DNA from: Dimorphilus gyrociliatus
Lineage: Eukaryota > Annelida > Polychaeta > Dinophilidae
Direction of reading: 5' to 3'
Assembly: GCA_904063045.1 (NCBI GenBank)
Contig: CAJFCJ010000043.1
Location: 65,581 to 129,580 of the forward strand
DNA length: 64,000 bases
Shown in pieces: positions 10,402-21,229 of the stretch. The notes under the pieces are model-generated. The model had not been told where the DNA came from. It saw only the letters and a program-made list of their open reading frames with translations, and did not search any database. The stretch's first letter is position 1. Each line of letters begins with the position of its first letter. The position numbers were made by a program, and so were the translations under genes.

Positions 10402-12697
10402 TTGCATTGTGAAGTGGTTAATAATATTGTTAAATGTTTAGGATCTCAATGCATAAATAATAGAAAATTCACTTTTCCAAAAAGAGATTGTTCAGAAATT
10501 ATTCCACCTTCAACAATATCAACTTTAACTTATTTCCAAACATTGAAACCTGGTTCAAATCAAGATGCTAAATTTACTACACCAAAAAATTGTCTCTTTT
10601 CAAATGTACCTAATTGTAGATCTGATAGTTTAATAGATGTAAACAACTTTTGTAGTTGTTCAAAATGTCTTGATAATTATATTTTATCAGAAGATAAAAG
10701 ACAATGTTTACATTGTTCAACTTTTACAACTCAGTGTGAAGTTTGCTCTCTGCTTAATTTATCACCAATTACAACTCAATGTTTAAAATGTCAAGTAGGA
10801 TATGATTTAATTCCAACTGGAAATGGAACTTGTATGAAATGCCAGGAAAATTGTCTTCAATGTTCAATGAATTTAGACAGTCCAGAAAGTAATAAATGTA
10901 CACAATGCTCTTATGGTTATGCTAAAAATTCAAATGGAAAATGTATTCAATGCCCAACCTATCCAATAAAATGTCTGGAGTGTAGAATTGATCCAAATAA
11001 TGATGAAAATACAATATGTTTACAATTTGGTTGTTCAAATTGTGCATCATTTAATGATCTAGATTTCACTTGTCAAAAATGCTCAATTAAAAATTGTCAA
11101 CTTTGTATTAGAGACCATTTGCTGAATGATAAATGTCTACTTTGCAATGAGTCATTTGTCATAGCAGATGATGGAAATTGTAAACAATGCACTTCTAATT
11201 GTAAAAAGTGTACAGATGAGTTTACATGTTTAGGAGATGGTTGTAACAAAGGATTTATTAAGGATAAACGCAATGGAAAATGTATTAGCTGTACCGGAAG
11301 TTCTGTTTTGTATTGTGAATATAAAAGTTTAAATTCAAATCAATTGATACCAAGAATATGTAAACAAGAATACGTACTCAATGTAACTGCAAATGTTTGT
11401 AGAGGTATAATGTTTTTTTATAATAAATCCAAAAAAATTAGGCATCTAATGAGTTAAATTATGTTTTTTTCTCTTTAGCATGTAGCAGAAACTGTCTGCA
11501 ATGTTCTGTAACAGGCGAAGGGAAATGTGATGATGGAAAGTGTAAATCTGGATATTTTATCTCTAATAGGCATTGTCATAAGATAATGATAAATTGTCAT
11601 CAGATGGATACGAGTTTTGAGAAATATTGCCTTAGATGTGTTGATGGGTATGCTTTGAATCATGGTCTTGATTATTGTCAAAAAATGCCCAGATGGTTGT
11701 AAAACTTGTCAAGGACATGCAGGTAATGAAGTTCTTAGCTGTCAACAAGAAGATTGTCTAGAAAATTACTATTTTTCTCCTAAATTATTACTATGTAGAA
11801 AATGTGAAACTTTTTGTAAGAAAATGCTCTGAATGCTTACCCAGCAGTGGTGTGATCACAGATAATGTAATTAAAAAATGTCGTCCCTGCTTAGATTTCA
11901 ATTGTTTAAATTGTCCATCACCTACACTTGATATCAGATTTGCAGTTTGTATTCAATGTAAAGATAGATACTATAAAACTGAAACAACTTGTGTAAAATG
12001 TCAACCAAATTGTTTACATTGTTCATCACATAGTGGAAGAGTAGTATACTGTAACAAATGTCTCCCAAATTATTATCTTTATAAACAGGAATGTCTTAAA
12101 TGTCCACCAACTGCTTTAGAATGTTCTTCTAATAAGATATGCACTAAATGCAAATCAACATATTCTCTTGGAAAGTATGGTTATTGTAAAATATGTTCAA
12201 GTGTTACATTTAATAATTGTCATACATGTACAGATTATATTTATAAACTGTCTGAATGTTTAACATGTAAACCATACTATGCTTTAAAAGGCGATAAATC
12301 GGGTTGTATTCATTGTCCAATTGATAATTGTCAAGTATGTACTTATGGGAAACAGTGTTTCAAATGTAAAAAAAATCATTATCTAATGAATTATAATACA
12401 AAATGTGGTAGGCATTGTTATAAGTGTAAGGGAGGGTTTTGTACAGACCATATTTACCTCTCAAAAGAAAAATCTAGTGTTAAATGTGGTTTTGGTGACT
12501 GTTGCTCAAGGAGAACAGCAGAAGATTATGAAAGAGGTTGTTCAAGAAGGCCATGCCCAAATAATACTCAAAATAGTTGTTTCGAGACTTGTGATTGGTT
12601 TAAATGTGAAAATTGCTGTAGAACTACAAAATGTAATATCAATCGTATAGATCATTATCCAAGAAATCTTGCTCATAAGTTATTAATTTTCTATTAA
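10402..12697 (+). CDS. Cysteine-rich furin-like repeat protein, two frame breaks
   Basis: A long frame from 10402 encodes dense CxxC / CxxxC repeats (for example KCQENCLQCS, KCTDEFTC, KCQPNCLHCS), like the furin-like or growth-factor-receptor cysteine repeats of extracellular proteins. A GT-AG intron joins CRG at about 11405 to ACSRNCLQCS at about 11480. The frame then breaks twice in the same direction. One extra A precedes a Cys codon in CAAAAAATGCCC (11680-11690), and another precedes a Cys codon in AAGAAAATGCTC (11818-11829). Removing those bases leaves an uninterrupted repeat protein ending at 12697. The C-terminus has a different cluster (CGFGDCCSRR, CFETCDWFKCENCC). No N-terminal signal is seen. 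The first ATG abuts the R2 repeat, so the true 5' exon may be lost or upstream. The ligand is unknown. Confidence 0.7.
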
Positions 12698-13220
12698 TAT
12701 TTCACTTTTTTTTCTAGTATTTTCTTTTCATTTCTAATAATTTTTATATTTTAACTATTTACTGCTGAAATATATTGATAAATATTCATATAAGACTAAG
12801 ATTTTGTTAGATATTATGGCTCCATCTATTATAAATCAATATTATATTATTCAAATTTAATATTTTCCAATTGACAAAAAGTCATAAATTCCTGTACGCC
12901 AGTATAGAGATTTGTACTTTGTTGTAATGCAATTATAGGAATTTCTGCTTCTTCAGAACAAGAATTGTCTTTTCCAATGATTTATTAACTCACCAAGGTA
13001 CTCAAACAAATAGAACCTTTCAAGTTTGTCCACAAGTAGTCTTAAAAAATATAATTTTTTGTGATCAAAAGTCTTCCTTTAGTTCTAGACATTTCCATCC
13101 ATATTTTATATTTCTCAGGCAAGAATAAGATTTTTTATGCAAACATTCTGAAACTGCTACTTGTATTGTGATTGTATAAAAAGGGAGTTTGGTAAAGGTA
13201 AAGTTTTCATTTCTGTTTTT
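12698..13220. other. Intergenic, with R1 fragment at 12895-13045
   Basis: This AT-rich stretch holds the minus-oriented end of the R1 repeat (GTACTTTGTTGTAATGCAATTATAGG, then CAAATAGAACCTTTCAAG). No exon is visible. Confidence 0.5.
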
Positions 13221-14390
13221 CTACAGAGAGATTTTAGAATAATTGATCAGTAAATTCTTTATCATTAAAATGTGTTCTTCATTCAAATCACAATTTCTAA
13301 CAGAGACATTCTTTAAAGTATCCAGTGATTTTGCAATTGCTATAAAAATATGATAAAGACCATTTCCAATGTTGCTATTCCAAGATAGATCAATTATTTC
13401 TAGTTTAGAACAATTTCTCAAAAGATTTCCTAAGTTTTTACAATGTTCTTCATTTAAATCACACCACTGTAACTCGAGATTTCTCAAATTATTTGAAGAT
13501 TTTTCAAGTCCTTGACAAATTTCAAAAAACCCATTTGCCATATTTTCATTGTTAGATAAAATTATTGTTTCTATTTTAGAGCAACTTTTCAGAAACTTTC
13601 CTATCTCTCTACTTTCTTTTTCATTTAAATTGCACAGTCTTAAATCAAGCATTTTTAAATTATTTGATGAATTTTTAAGACTTTGGCAAATATTAAACAA
13701 TTCATTTCCTATGCCACTATTTTCAGATATATCTAATGTTTCTATTTTAGAACAATTCTTAAGTAGATTTTCTATATCTCTGCATTGTCCTTCAGTTAAA
13801 TCACAATTGTAAAAATAAAGATGTTTTATAGTGTCTGAAGATGATTGAAGTCCAAGACAAATGTGAGAAAAACCATTTCCCATTTTACTACTGTTAGATA
13901 GATTTGTCACTTCTATTTTGGAGCAAGTCCTGATAAGATTTCCTAAATGTTTACATTGTTTTTCATTTAAATCACAAAATGACAAATTAATATATTTTAA
14001 TGTGTTTGATGATTGTTCAAGTCCTTCACAAATGTTCAAAAGACCATTTCCCATTTCATAATTTTCGGATAAATTGATTGCTTCTATTTTGGAACATTTT
14101 TTAAAAAGATTTCCCAAATTTATACATTGTTCTTCATTTAAATGACAATTTTTAAAATCAAGATTCTTTAAAGTATTTGAAGATATTTGAAGTCCTTGAC
14201 AAATATAAAAAAATCCAGTATCCATACTATAATTCCAAGATAGATCGATAGTTTCTAATTTAGGACAATTTCTGACCAGATATCCAATTTGTCTACTTGT
14301 TTTTTCATTCAAATGACATCTAATAAAACAAAGAGTACATAAAGAGTTTGATGATTTTTCAACCAATTTTAACATTTTATAGAAATCCAT
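13221..14390 (-). CDS. Ribonuclease-inhibitor-type LRR protein
   Basis: A single open frame of 389 residues consists almost entirely of six to seven double leucine-rich units of about 57 residues. The consensus is LNEEQCxxLGNLLxxCSKIExIDLSxNxxMGNGLxxICxGLxxSSNTLKxLxFxxCD, the alternating long/short pattern of RI-type or NLR-type LRRs. Such horseshoe solenoids bind other proteins. No signal peptide or membrane helix is visible, so a cytosolic role is likely. The units closely match the C-terminal half of the RING/B-box protein at 44778-46406 and the LRR protein at 19004-19939. An upstream exon with another domain could exist, but I find none in 14391-15311. The start is the only ATG before the first repeat. 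Confidence 0.8.
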   Translation of the reverse strand: MDFYKMLKLVEKSSNSLCTLCFIRCHLNEKTSRQIGYLVRNCPKLETIDLSWNYSMDTGFFYICQGLQISSNTLKNLDFKNCHLNEEQCINLGNLFKKCSKIEAINLSENYEMGNGLLNICEGLEQSSNTLKYINLSFCDLNEKQCKHLGNLIRTCSKIEVTNLSNSSKMGNGFSHICLGLQSSSDTIKHLYFYNCDLTEGQCRDIENLLKNCSKIETLDISENSGIGNELFNICQSLKNSSNNLKMLDLRLCNLNEKESREIGKFLKSCSKIETIILSNNENMANGFFEICQGLEKSSNNLRNLELQWCDLNEEHCKNLGNLLRNCSKLEIIDLSWNSNIGNGLYHIFIAIAKSLDTLKNVSVRNCDLNEEHILMIKNLLINYSKISL

Positions 14391-15311
14391 TTGTTTTAGA
14401 TTTATTCTTTGTTAAATTCTTGATCTGTTCTTAAAAAACATTCCATTTTCAAAAAAAGAAGAAACTTAAGATAATAAATAATTACATTTTTATAAAAAAC
14501 CACTTTAGAATATAGTTTTCTCAAACAAAAATGTATTTAGTTTTCTTTTTCATAATTTATAACTAAAAACATGGCTGGCATCGGGTATTTCTAAAGTATG
14601 GACTTTTATCAGTTTTCATTATAGATATAGTCTATACAGACAAATTTTAGGTCTTACTAAAAGTGGCTTGTAAGTCTTTTTTTTAACCTGGGTCAAATAA
14701 TAAGATAAATGATCCTCTCCATTTGATTGTATTTCTTCTTTTCATTCCTTGTCCAATGTGTTAATGTATTTCTTTGCTTAGCTTTTAAGAGCTACTTGGT
14801 TCTTTCTGAAAACTGCATAAGTGGAATGAAAACTATAAAAAATTCTGGCCATTTTCAACCCACTTCTGGCTGTTTTCTATCATATTCAAATTAATATTAC
14901 AATGGACTTCTTAAGCCTACAAATTCTTTTAAAAACTTTTTTATTGATCTGCTCTCAAAAGATGGCGCTACTAGAAATAAATGTATAGTAGAGACTGAGA
15001 AAAATATTTGCACTCTATAAAAGTATTTACACCCAATGGTTATTTTGAATCTGCAACACGTTTACAAACAATGCATAGGCCTATATTTGTATTCAGTATG
15101 TTTGGCATTAATTAGGAAAATTGAATAGAAAAAATATTTTTATTGAGAAAGATATTATTTAAAAGATAATGGATTAGAACTATTATTAACCTGGAATTAA
15201 TAATATTGGAACGGATTAAGCATGCATAGAGATAAAGGATTTCACTAACAAATTGACATTTGTACAAACCAGGGTATTAACCCTAAACCTTTTCCATCTA
15301 ATTTGAATATA
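14391..15311. other. Intergenic, nothing recognised
   Basis: AT-rich sequence without exon-like frames or repeats that I can link elsewhere in the window. Confidence 0.4.
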
Positions 15312-17066
15312 TTAATTTTTGACAAACTGAATAAATTTTGTTATTAGAAAATCTAAAAATTCAATAAGTGTTAAGACTGTTGCACCAAGAACTAATCCAA
15401 AAGCACCTCCAATATCTGATAAGAGTGCTAACCATGTATAGACTGGTCTGTCTGCGATCTCTTCCGAAAGCATTGACGAATAGAAAATATTTACAGCAAC
15501 CAGATCGTCGGGAATATATCCACTCAGATTAGTCATTCTCTTCACATTTTCCTTATAATTGTCCATAAATTTTGAGGAGGAGATTGTTGTATGAAATTGC
15601 AGATTATGACATTGACCTTCACAATGACATTGTGAAAATATTTCATCTCCGAAATAATGAATTGCATTCTCCTGAATGCATAGAAGATTGAAAGGTGAAC
15701 AGATGACAGACTTTTCGCTACCTTTCATACCAGGGGCTATACATTTACAAGTGTTTTCCATAAAATTTGTAAAGCATTGCCTTGAGCAATGGCTAAATCT
15801 ATAGTTAATATCCTCATTACAATTTCCATATGGATCACTTAGAAAGTTGGTCATTTTTAAAGTTGTTGATAGAAAATATTCATTACCATAAGTCACCTTG
15901 ACACTCTTCTCCAACATTTCTGGAGTATCCTTGGAATCATGAATTAAAATCTGTTTTTTATTATTCATTATTTGGCATTTTCTTTTTTTTATATATAAAC
16001 ATACTTACCCTAAATCCTGCTGACAATGAACTTGTTATTAAGTAATCCTTCTTTCTAGTGTTTAGTAAGACCTTTAAACCATTGGCAGCTCCTGCTGATT
16101 TTATAACCTTATCAGATTCTATAAACAATAAAAAAAAATTGTCAGTATTAGTTGTGTGTAGATGAAATCCTTGTCTGCCTAAAAGTGGCTGTCCTTTGAC
16201 ACTTAGAAACATATATTCATCAGGATGAAAGGTCCACGAATGATGGATTTTACCCCAAAAAGATTAAGTAACCGTTAAGAAATTCACCGGAATTGAATTG
16301 AAAACATCCACCCATATTCGTTTGAACCAGGGAGAAATTTCCTCCATTACAAGGTTGTTGTTTGAATGAACACTACTCACAAAAGAAAAAAACAAACTAT
16401 TAATTTTTCTTTTGATAAACAAAACGAAAATAAATATTTACATAGAAAATGGCGTTATCTATTTGTTGACCCAATTTTTTATACACTTGACCCCAATCCC
16501 AATACGAATTATTAGATAGAAATTTAGTTTCGTCACTAATTTCAAGTTTATTTTTTATCTTTTGTTCTCCATTGATAAATTTAGAAATCAGATTTTCCAT
16601 ATCTGTCAATAGGATATTGATTGAATAATTATTTTTTTATCATTTTCACTCTAACTCATGCCCCTCTCTCTCTCTTCCACATCTGTGGATTGAACTTACC
16701 TTTTGTTGTTGGATTTGGGCGGAAGTATCTATTTTCATTGCAAATAGTTATAGTTGGAAACTTAAGTTCTGAATTAGATATGATTTTAATTTCAGAAACT
16801 GTTTTATATTTTAAGAAGAAAGAGATACGATCGTGTAGTTGATAAATCATAAATCCAAATCCGAAAAGTACCAATAACAGCCAGATAAATCTCTTTAACA
16901 ATGAATTTTCATTGTTCCCTATATATTTTATTCCAATCATACTGATATTTTCGCAAAGATTTTTCCAATTCGTCTTCGAACCATAATGTATTTCTATCAC
17001 TTCCGGTGTTGTTATTTTACCTTTTTCATTGAATTCTTTAACTGTATTTGATAAATCACTTTCCAT
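15312..17066 (-). CDS. DEG/ENaC sodium-channel subunit, five exons
   Basis: Exons 17066-16700, 16602-16442, 16372-16288, 16193-16009 and 15950-15312 join with GT-AG introns of 58-97 bp to give 478 residues. The first helix is RFIWLLLVLFGFGFMIYQLHD, followed by FPTITICNEN. The extracellular domain has the family signatures CSFKQQPCNGGNF, GGCFQFNSG, NGLKVLLN, SAGFRILIHDS and a cysteine-rich thumb (CSRQCFTNF, CKCIAPGMKG). Helix 2 is LSDIGGAFGLVLGATVLTLIEF. Family members form trimeric amiloride-sensitive Na+ channels gated by peptides, protons or force; the stimulus here is unknown. The selectivity filter reads G-A-T, not the usual G-x-S, and the N-terminal His-Gly gating motif appears as SMIGIKYIG without the His. 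Both would be expected to affect conduction. An earlier ATG is not needed. Confidence 0.9.
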
Positions 17067-18354
17067 TGTTTGTTTCTCTTTGAATAGTTGGCTATATGAT
17101 ATTTGTTAAAGGATGAGTAACATACGATAGCTATTCCACTTTGTAAGCCTATCATTGTTCTCTTTGTTGCAGGTGTTACGAGGTCACACTGTAGCTCGCA
17201 CAAGGTCAACTACTGGCAGTAACAAGCTAAAAAAAATAAAATAGAATCTTTATTTTTCAATCATCATTCTTTTCTCTGCATCAGTCTTTCTCTCTCTCTC
17301 CCTAATCGAGGGCAGACATAGTTGATAGTTCTCATACAGGAAGTAATAGTGTAAAGTCATTATGAAACTGCTAGAAAACGGCCAGTTTCCAACTTCTTAA
17401 AGAATATAGAATAAATATCTACATTTCTGTAACTTATGAGGAGTGTTATACTCTTTAAGATCATTGTAATTTTTCATGCATTTGGTTACACTCAGAATCA
17501 ATAATTTTATAGAAATTTGGTAAAATTTCCCCCATTTCAGCCTCTATCTAAAAACAGATGAGTTATCAAGGCTAATTTGCTTTCAATTCATCAAAACATT
17601 CCACCATTTTGTAATTATTATTTAATAGGGTTTATTCAGAAGAAATTAGTTTGAGTCAATTTTGAATAGTAAAATCATCTGTTAGCATATTTAAAATGAT
17701 ATATCAAGAATCTGGTGTAAAAATGAAACAATAGGAAGATGGCTTAGAGCAGTTATAGAAGCCAATGGCCTAGCCCTAACCCTAAAGTATTTCCTCCTAA
17801 ATGTTGGTTTGGGTTCAAAATTCTGTTGGTTAAATGACTCTTATCCTTGAATTATTCCACTGATATTATTTTCAATTTTCCACCTATTCAGCTATTTCTT
17901 GAAATGAATATTTTGTCCATAGGTATTACTAAACAGAGGATTGTGTGAGCAACATCAGTTGAGTTGTTTTCTATGCAAATTTCCTGTCTGTTTAGTACTA
18001 GGCGAGAATGAAATTTTAAGAGAAAAACATAAAAGACTATAGGTAAATTTCATACTTCAAAATTACTTACAATGAAAATGTATAAATGAAAAAAACTAGG
18101 CCTAAGAAATTTGATGCTAAACATTTTATAAAAACATAATTCAAATCTTAAAAGTTGATGTATTTTTCAGCAACAACCACTTTCTATTTATAGTTTTTAA
18201 GGCACATTGCAGTAAAAGAATTCATTCAAATCAAGTTTTTGAATGATAAGTGCCAATTTCAATATCTTTAAATGTCACAGTATTCTTCCTCTCATCTCAA
18301 TTAGCAAGTGTATCTTTATTTTATTGTTCATTCTACATCATTGATAGGTTGAAT
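17067..18354. other. Intergenic with a short Tc1 remnant
   Basis: No gene is seen. A 40-bp remnant at 17728-17766 (AGATGGCTTAGAGCAGTTATAGAAGCCAATGG) translates as RWLRAVIEANG and matches the C-terminal end of the transposase at 4315-5082. The TA-rich remainder is featureless. Confidence 0.55.
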
Positions 18355-18555
18355 ATGGCTCCAAAATTCCTAAATGGACAGGAGGTTCTGTTTGTTGGTT
18401 CTGCTCCATTTACTCTGGTTGAAGGGGTTGTCCATGATCCATGTGCAAGAAAATCGCATTGGGAGATTTTGTAAAGCAAATCTTTGATGAATACGAAATA
18501 ATACCGCAAGACTATTCGATCTGTAAAATTACAGTTGGAATATTGATGATCAGGG
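18355..18555 (+). pseudogene. Possible first exon of an unrecognised gene, frame-broken
   Basis: An ATG at 18355 opens APKFLNGQEVLFVGSAPF and LVEGVVHDPCARK, then stops after a frame change. Adding one A to the AAAA run near 18451 would continue the frame as IALGDFVKQIFDEYEII and on to a good splice donor (AGG then GTAAGC) at about 18554. The protein is not one I recognise. The coherent composition on both sides of the break and the splice donor suggest a real exon. No downstream exon is found. Confidence 0.3.
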
Positions 18556-19003
18556 TAAGCTAACCCTTATCATTCTCTCCAGCTGAAACTAATCAATAAA
18601 AATGGCCAAATTGAATCACTATGTCTTTCTTAATATCTTATTAGAACAAACGATTTAAAATGGCGTCCAAAGAGAGTTAATCTATCTTGTTTGCTATGAA
18701 AGCATACCATATTGATCGATGTTGTTAAGGAAAAAATATGACAACGAATCAGTCTTCAATTCTTTAAGTTTCTACTAAACAGTAAAAATTACCATGAGGA
18801 TAAAACGTTAAAATATCTCAACGGTCTGTTTATTCTAAAAGAACAAACAAACAAAAGGGCAACTTCAATCGCAGTTCTGGGCGACTTCTGTTGATCCTAC
18901 TTAGAAGCATTGTATTATGTTGATGCATCAGTCACAGGAATAATTTAATTACATCAATTATAGATTAAAAGTTAGGGTTAACCCTGCCTAAGCTATTTAA
19001 AAA

Positions 19004-19939
19004 TTATGAAAAAAATCCAACTGCATTACTGCAATGATGTCCAAGATTGATTTTCTCTATTCTAGTACATCTTTTCAATAGATAATCGAATTCGCCACAG
19101 TACTGTTGATTATTAATATTGGAAAATTCAAAATTTAAACTTTTCAAACTATCTACGGATTGTAAAAGTCCATTGCAAACATGCAATAATCCACAACCAA
19201 TAGAATTATTATAAGAAATATTAATTATTTCAATTTTGAAGCAACTTTGTAAAAGAATACCCAAATTCTTACAGTTATTTTCCGTTAGATTACAACGTTC
19301 AAAATTCAAATTATTCAAAGTTTTCTTTGAATAGACAAGTCCTTTGAAAATATAATCCAATCCATTTTCAGTTTGGTAATTCTGTCCAAGATTTATTGAT
19401 TGAATATGAGAACAAACCTCTAAAAACTGTCCAATTTTCTGACAAATTTCTCTATTTAAATTATAGACTTTGAAATTCAGATGTTTTAAAGTGTTTGATG
19501 ATTTAACTAATCCGCATAAAATATTCTCTAATCCATGTTTTAAAAAGTTATTTCCGCCAAGACTGACAGATTCCAATTTAGAACAAAGTTTAAAAAATTG
19601 TTCAATCAATTCGTGACCTTCTTCAGAAATGTTACAATATAATAAATTGATATGCTTCAGAGTCTTAACCGATTCTGAAAGTCCATCAATAATATAGCAC
19701 AATCCAATTCCCAATCGATAATTCTTCGATAGATCAATTGATTCCAATTTTAGACAATTTTTAAAAAGATTCCCAATCTCTTTACAATGGTCTTTATTTA
19801 AATAACAATTGGGAAAATGTACTTTTCTTAGAGTACTTGAGAAATGACTAAGTTGTTTATAGAATTCTGATTGTTCTTTACCATATTTCTGATTTTTTTC
19901 CTTCAGAACAATTGCCTTCTCAGAAATGGATTTCAACAT
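19004..19939 (-). CDS. Ribonuclease-inhibitor-type LRR protein, 311 residues
   Basis: An open frame of 311 residues begins with a short charged helix (ISEKAIVLKEKNQKYG), then about five double LRR units of the type found at 13221-14390, such as GNLFKNCLKLESIDLSKNYR and NSIGCGLLHVCNGLLQS. Sequence between units is more diverged than in the 13-14 kb gene. No signal peptide or membrane helix is seen. The final unit is truncated (NLGHHCSNAVGFFS then stop), so the C-terminus may be shortened. The ENaC gene lies between this gene and the other LRR gene, and all three are on the minus strand. Likely a cytosolic protein-binding solenoid of unknown partner. Confidence 0.75.
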   Translation of the reverse strand: MLKSISEKAIVLKEKNQKYGKEQSEFYKQLSHFSSTLRKVHFPNCYLNKDHCKEIGNLFKNCLKLESIDLSKNYRLGIGLCYIIDGLSESVKTLKHINLLYCNISEEGHELIEQFFKLCSKLESVSLGGNNFLKHGLENILCGLVKSSNTLKHLNFKVYNLNREICQKIGQFLEVCSHIQSINLGQNYQTENGLDYIFKGLVYSKKTLNNLNFERCNLTENNCKNLGILLQSCFKIEIINISYNNSIGCGLLHVCNGLLQSVDSLKSLNFEFSNINNQQYCGEFDYLLKRCTRIEKINLGHHCSNAVGFFS

Positions 19940-20980
19940 ATTTGTTATTATACCATATTAAAATACCATTCTAAAAAAGCATCTTTGCAAAATCTCCACC
20001 TGATTTTTCATTAGACAAACTTCATTTCACTTGTGACTTTAAACAAGGACTGATCTTTTTATGCCAGTCTGTTTTGCTTAAATACCTAACTATTAAGTAT
20101 TACATTATTACACCAGCATTCGTAATACACTTTTAGCTTTAACCATTTTAAAAACCATGAAATATATTTTGGTTAGAGACACCAAAAAAGAGACGAACTT
20201 TGTGGACAACAATAAGAGTTTATTTACATAAATATTATGTAACTATTGAACCTTTGCTAGTTGATTTTTAAGCTAAAAGTAAATATGCATACTTATTCAA
20301 CAATATTTCATCAAGGTAAAAAAGGCCTATTTAAAAATATTCTTGGAAGATTGTAATAAAAATGTTTTTTTGCGAAAACCAACAGGACAGGCCTCAACTT
20401 GATCTCAGATATAAAAATATCTTCCTTGACCACCATTCACATTATTAACAACACAACTGGTTGATTAGGCAAGGGAGAAAGGTGAAGGATTTAACTAGCT
20501 AAAATCAAATGGGAAATTGACTTGAATCTTGTAAATATAATATCAAGTAGAAATATGAATCAGTTCAGTGCATGTTCTAATCCCTTTTCAGTAGTTTTAG
20601 TTTTCAGAGTGTCCAACAGATGGCGTTGTAGATGTTTGTATACAAAGTTTTCAAATCAATTAATAACCTTTAAGCCCCTATAATTATCTTAACTATATAA
20701 ATTTTCTTTATTCTCTATATGGATATTTAACATTATTGGATATTATCCAACAATTTTTGTTGGATTTTTCAAAATACAAATACAAAATGAAATCAAATTA
20801 TTTATATAAATGAGTATAATCTACCCCTAGCGGTAATTTTTTTTGTTTAGTTTTTCTCTAGTTATCTCCTCTTCCAAAAAAACTTTTATTTTCCTAGAAC
20901 AAAAAAGATTTGAGTATATAAATATTCTATTTTTTTATTAGACAAAAGAATAATGTTGTGTCTTACTTGTAAATATATCA
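19940..20980. other. Intergenic, nothing recognised
   Basis: AT-rich sequence without exon-like frames or a repeat I can place. Confidence 0.4.
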
Positions 20981-21229
20981 TTAGCCGAATAATGTAACTA
21001 GCATTGTAATTATAACAACTACTGGAACAATTACGGCTAATAAATTTATATGTTTCTTTACTAGTTTACACGGCTCTTTGTTCTGTTGATCAGAATGAGG
21101 AAGATGTACAACTTCAACTGGAGGAGAATCCTGATTAGCAACAGGCATGGGAACAGTATAAGCAGGAGGAGCACAATATGTAGAATTACATGCTTCACTA
21201 TATGAAGGTGGTGATCCCCTATCATTCAT
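20981..21229 (-). CDS. Small tail-anchored membrane protein with two PPxY motifs
   Basis: An 82-residue frame has a proline-rich, soluble N-terminus with PPSY at residues 7-10 and PPAY at 21-24, and a basic patch (CKLVKKH). A single C-terminal hydrophobic helix follows (NLLAVIVPVVVIITMLVTLF), ending two residues before the stop. PPxY is the ligand for WW domains, including those of NEDD4-family E3 ligases. Small PPxY membrane proteins such as NDFIP and PRRG-like proteins recruit such ligases; equating this protein with any of them would be inference. It may sit in ER, Golgi or endosomal membranes with the N-terminus cytosolic. Clean start, motif pair and terminal anchor argue for a real gene despite its size. 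Confidence 0.6.
   Translation of the reverse strand: MNDRGSPPSYSEACNSTYCAPPAYTVPMPVANQDSPPVEVVHLPHSDQQNKEPCKLVKKHINLLAVIVPVVVIITMLVTLFG

Noticed and set aside
10402-12697. Protist or bacterial contamination as the source of the cysteine-rich gene
   Set aside because: The R2 repeat at its start is shared with 1829-2034 in the same animal-type sequence, and base composition matches the neighbours.
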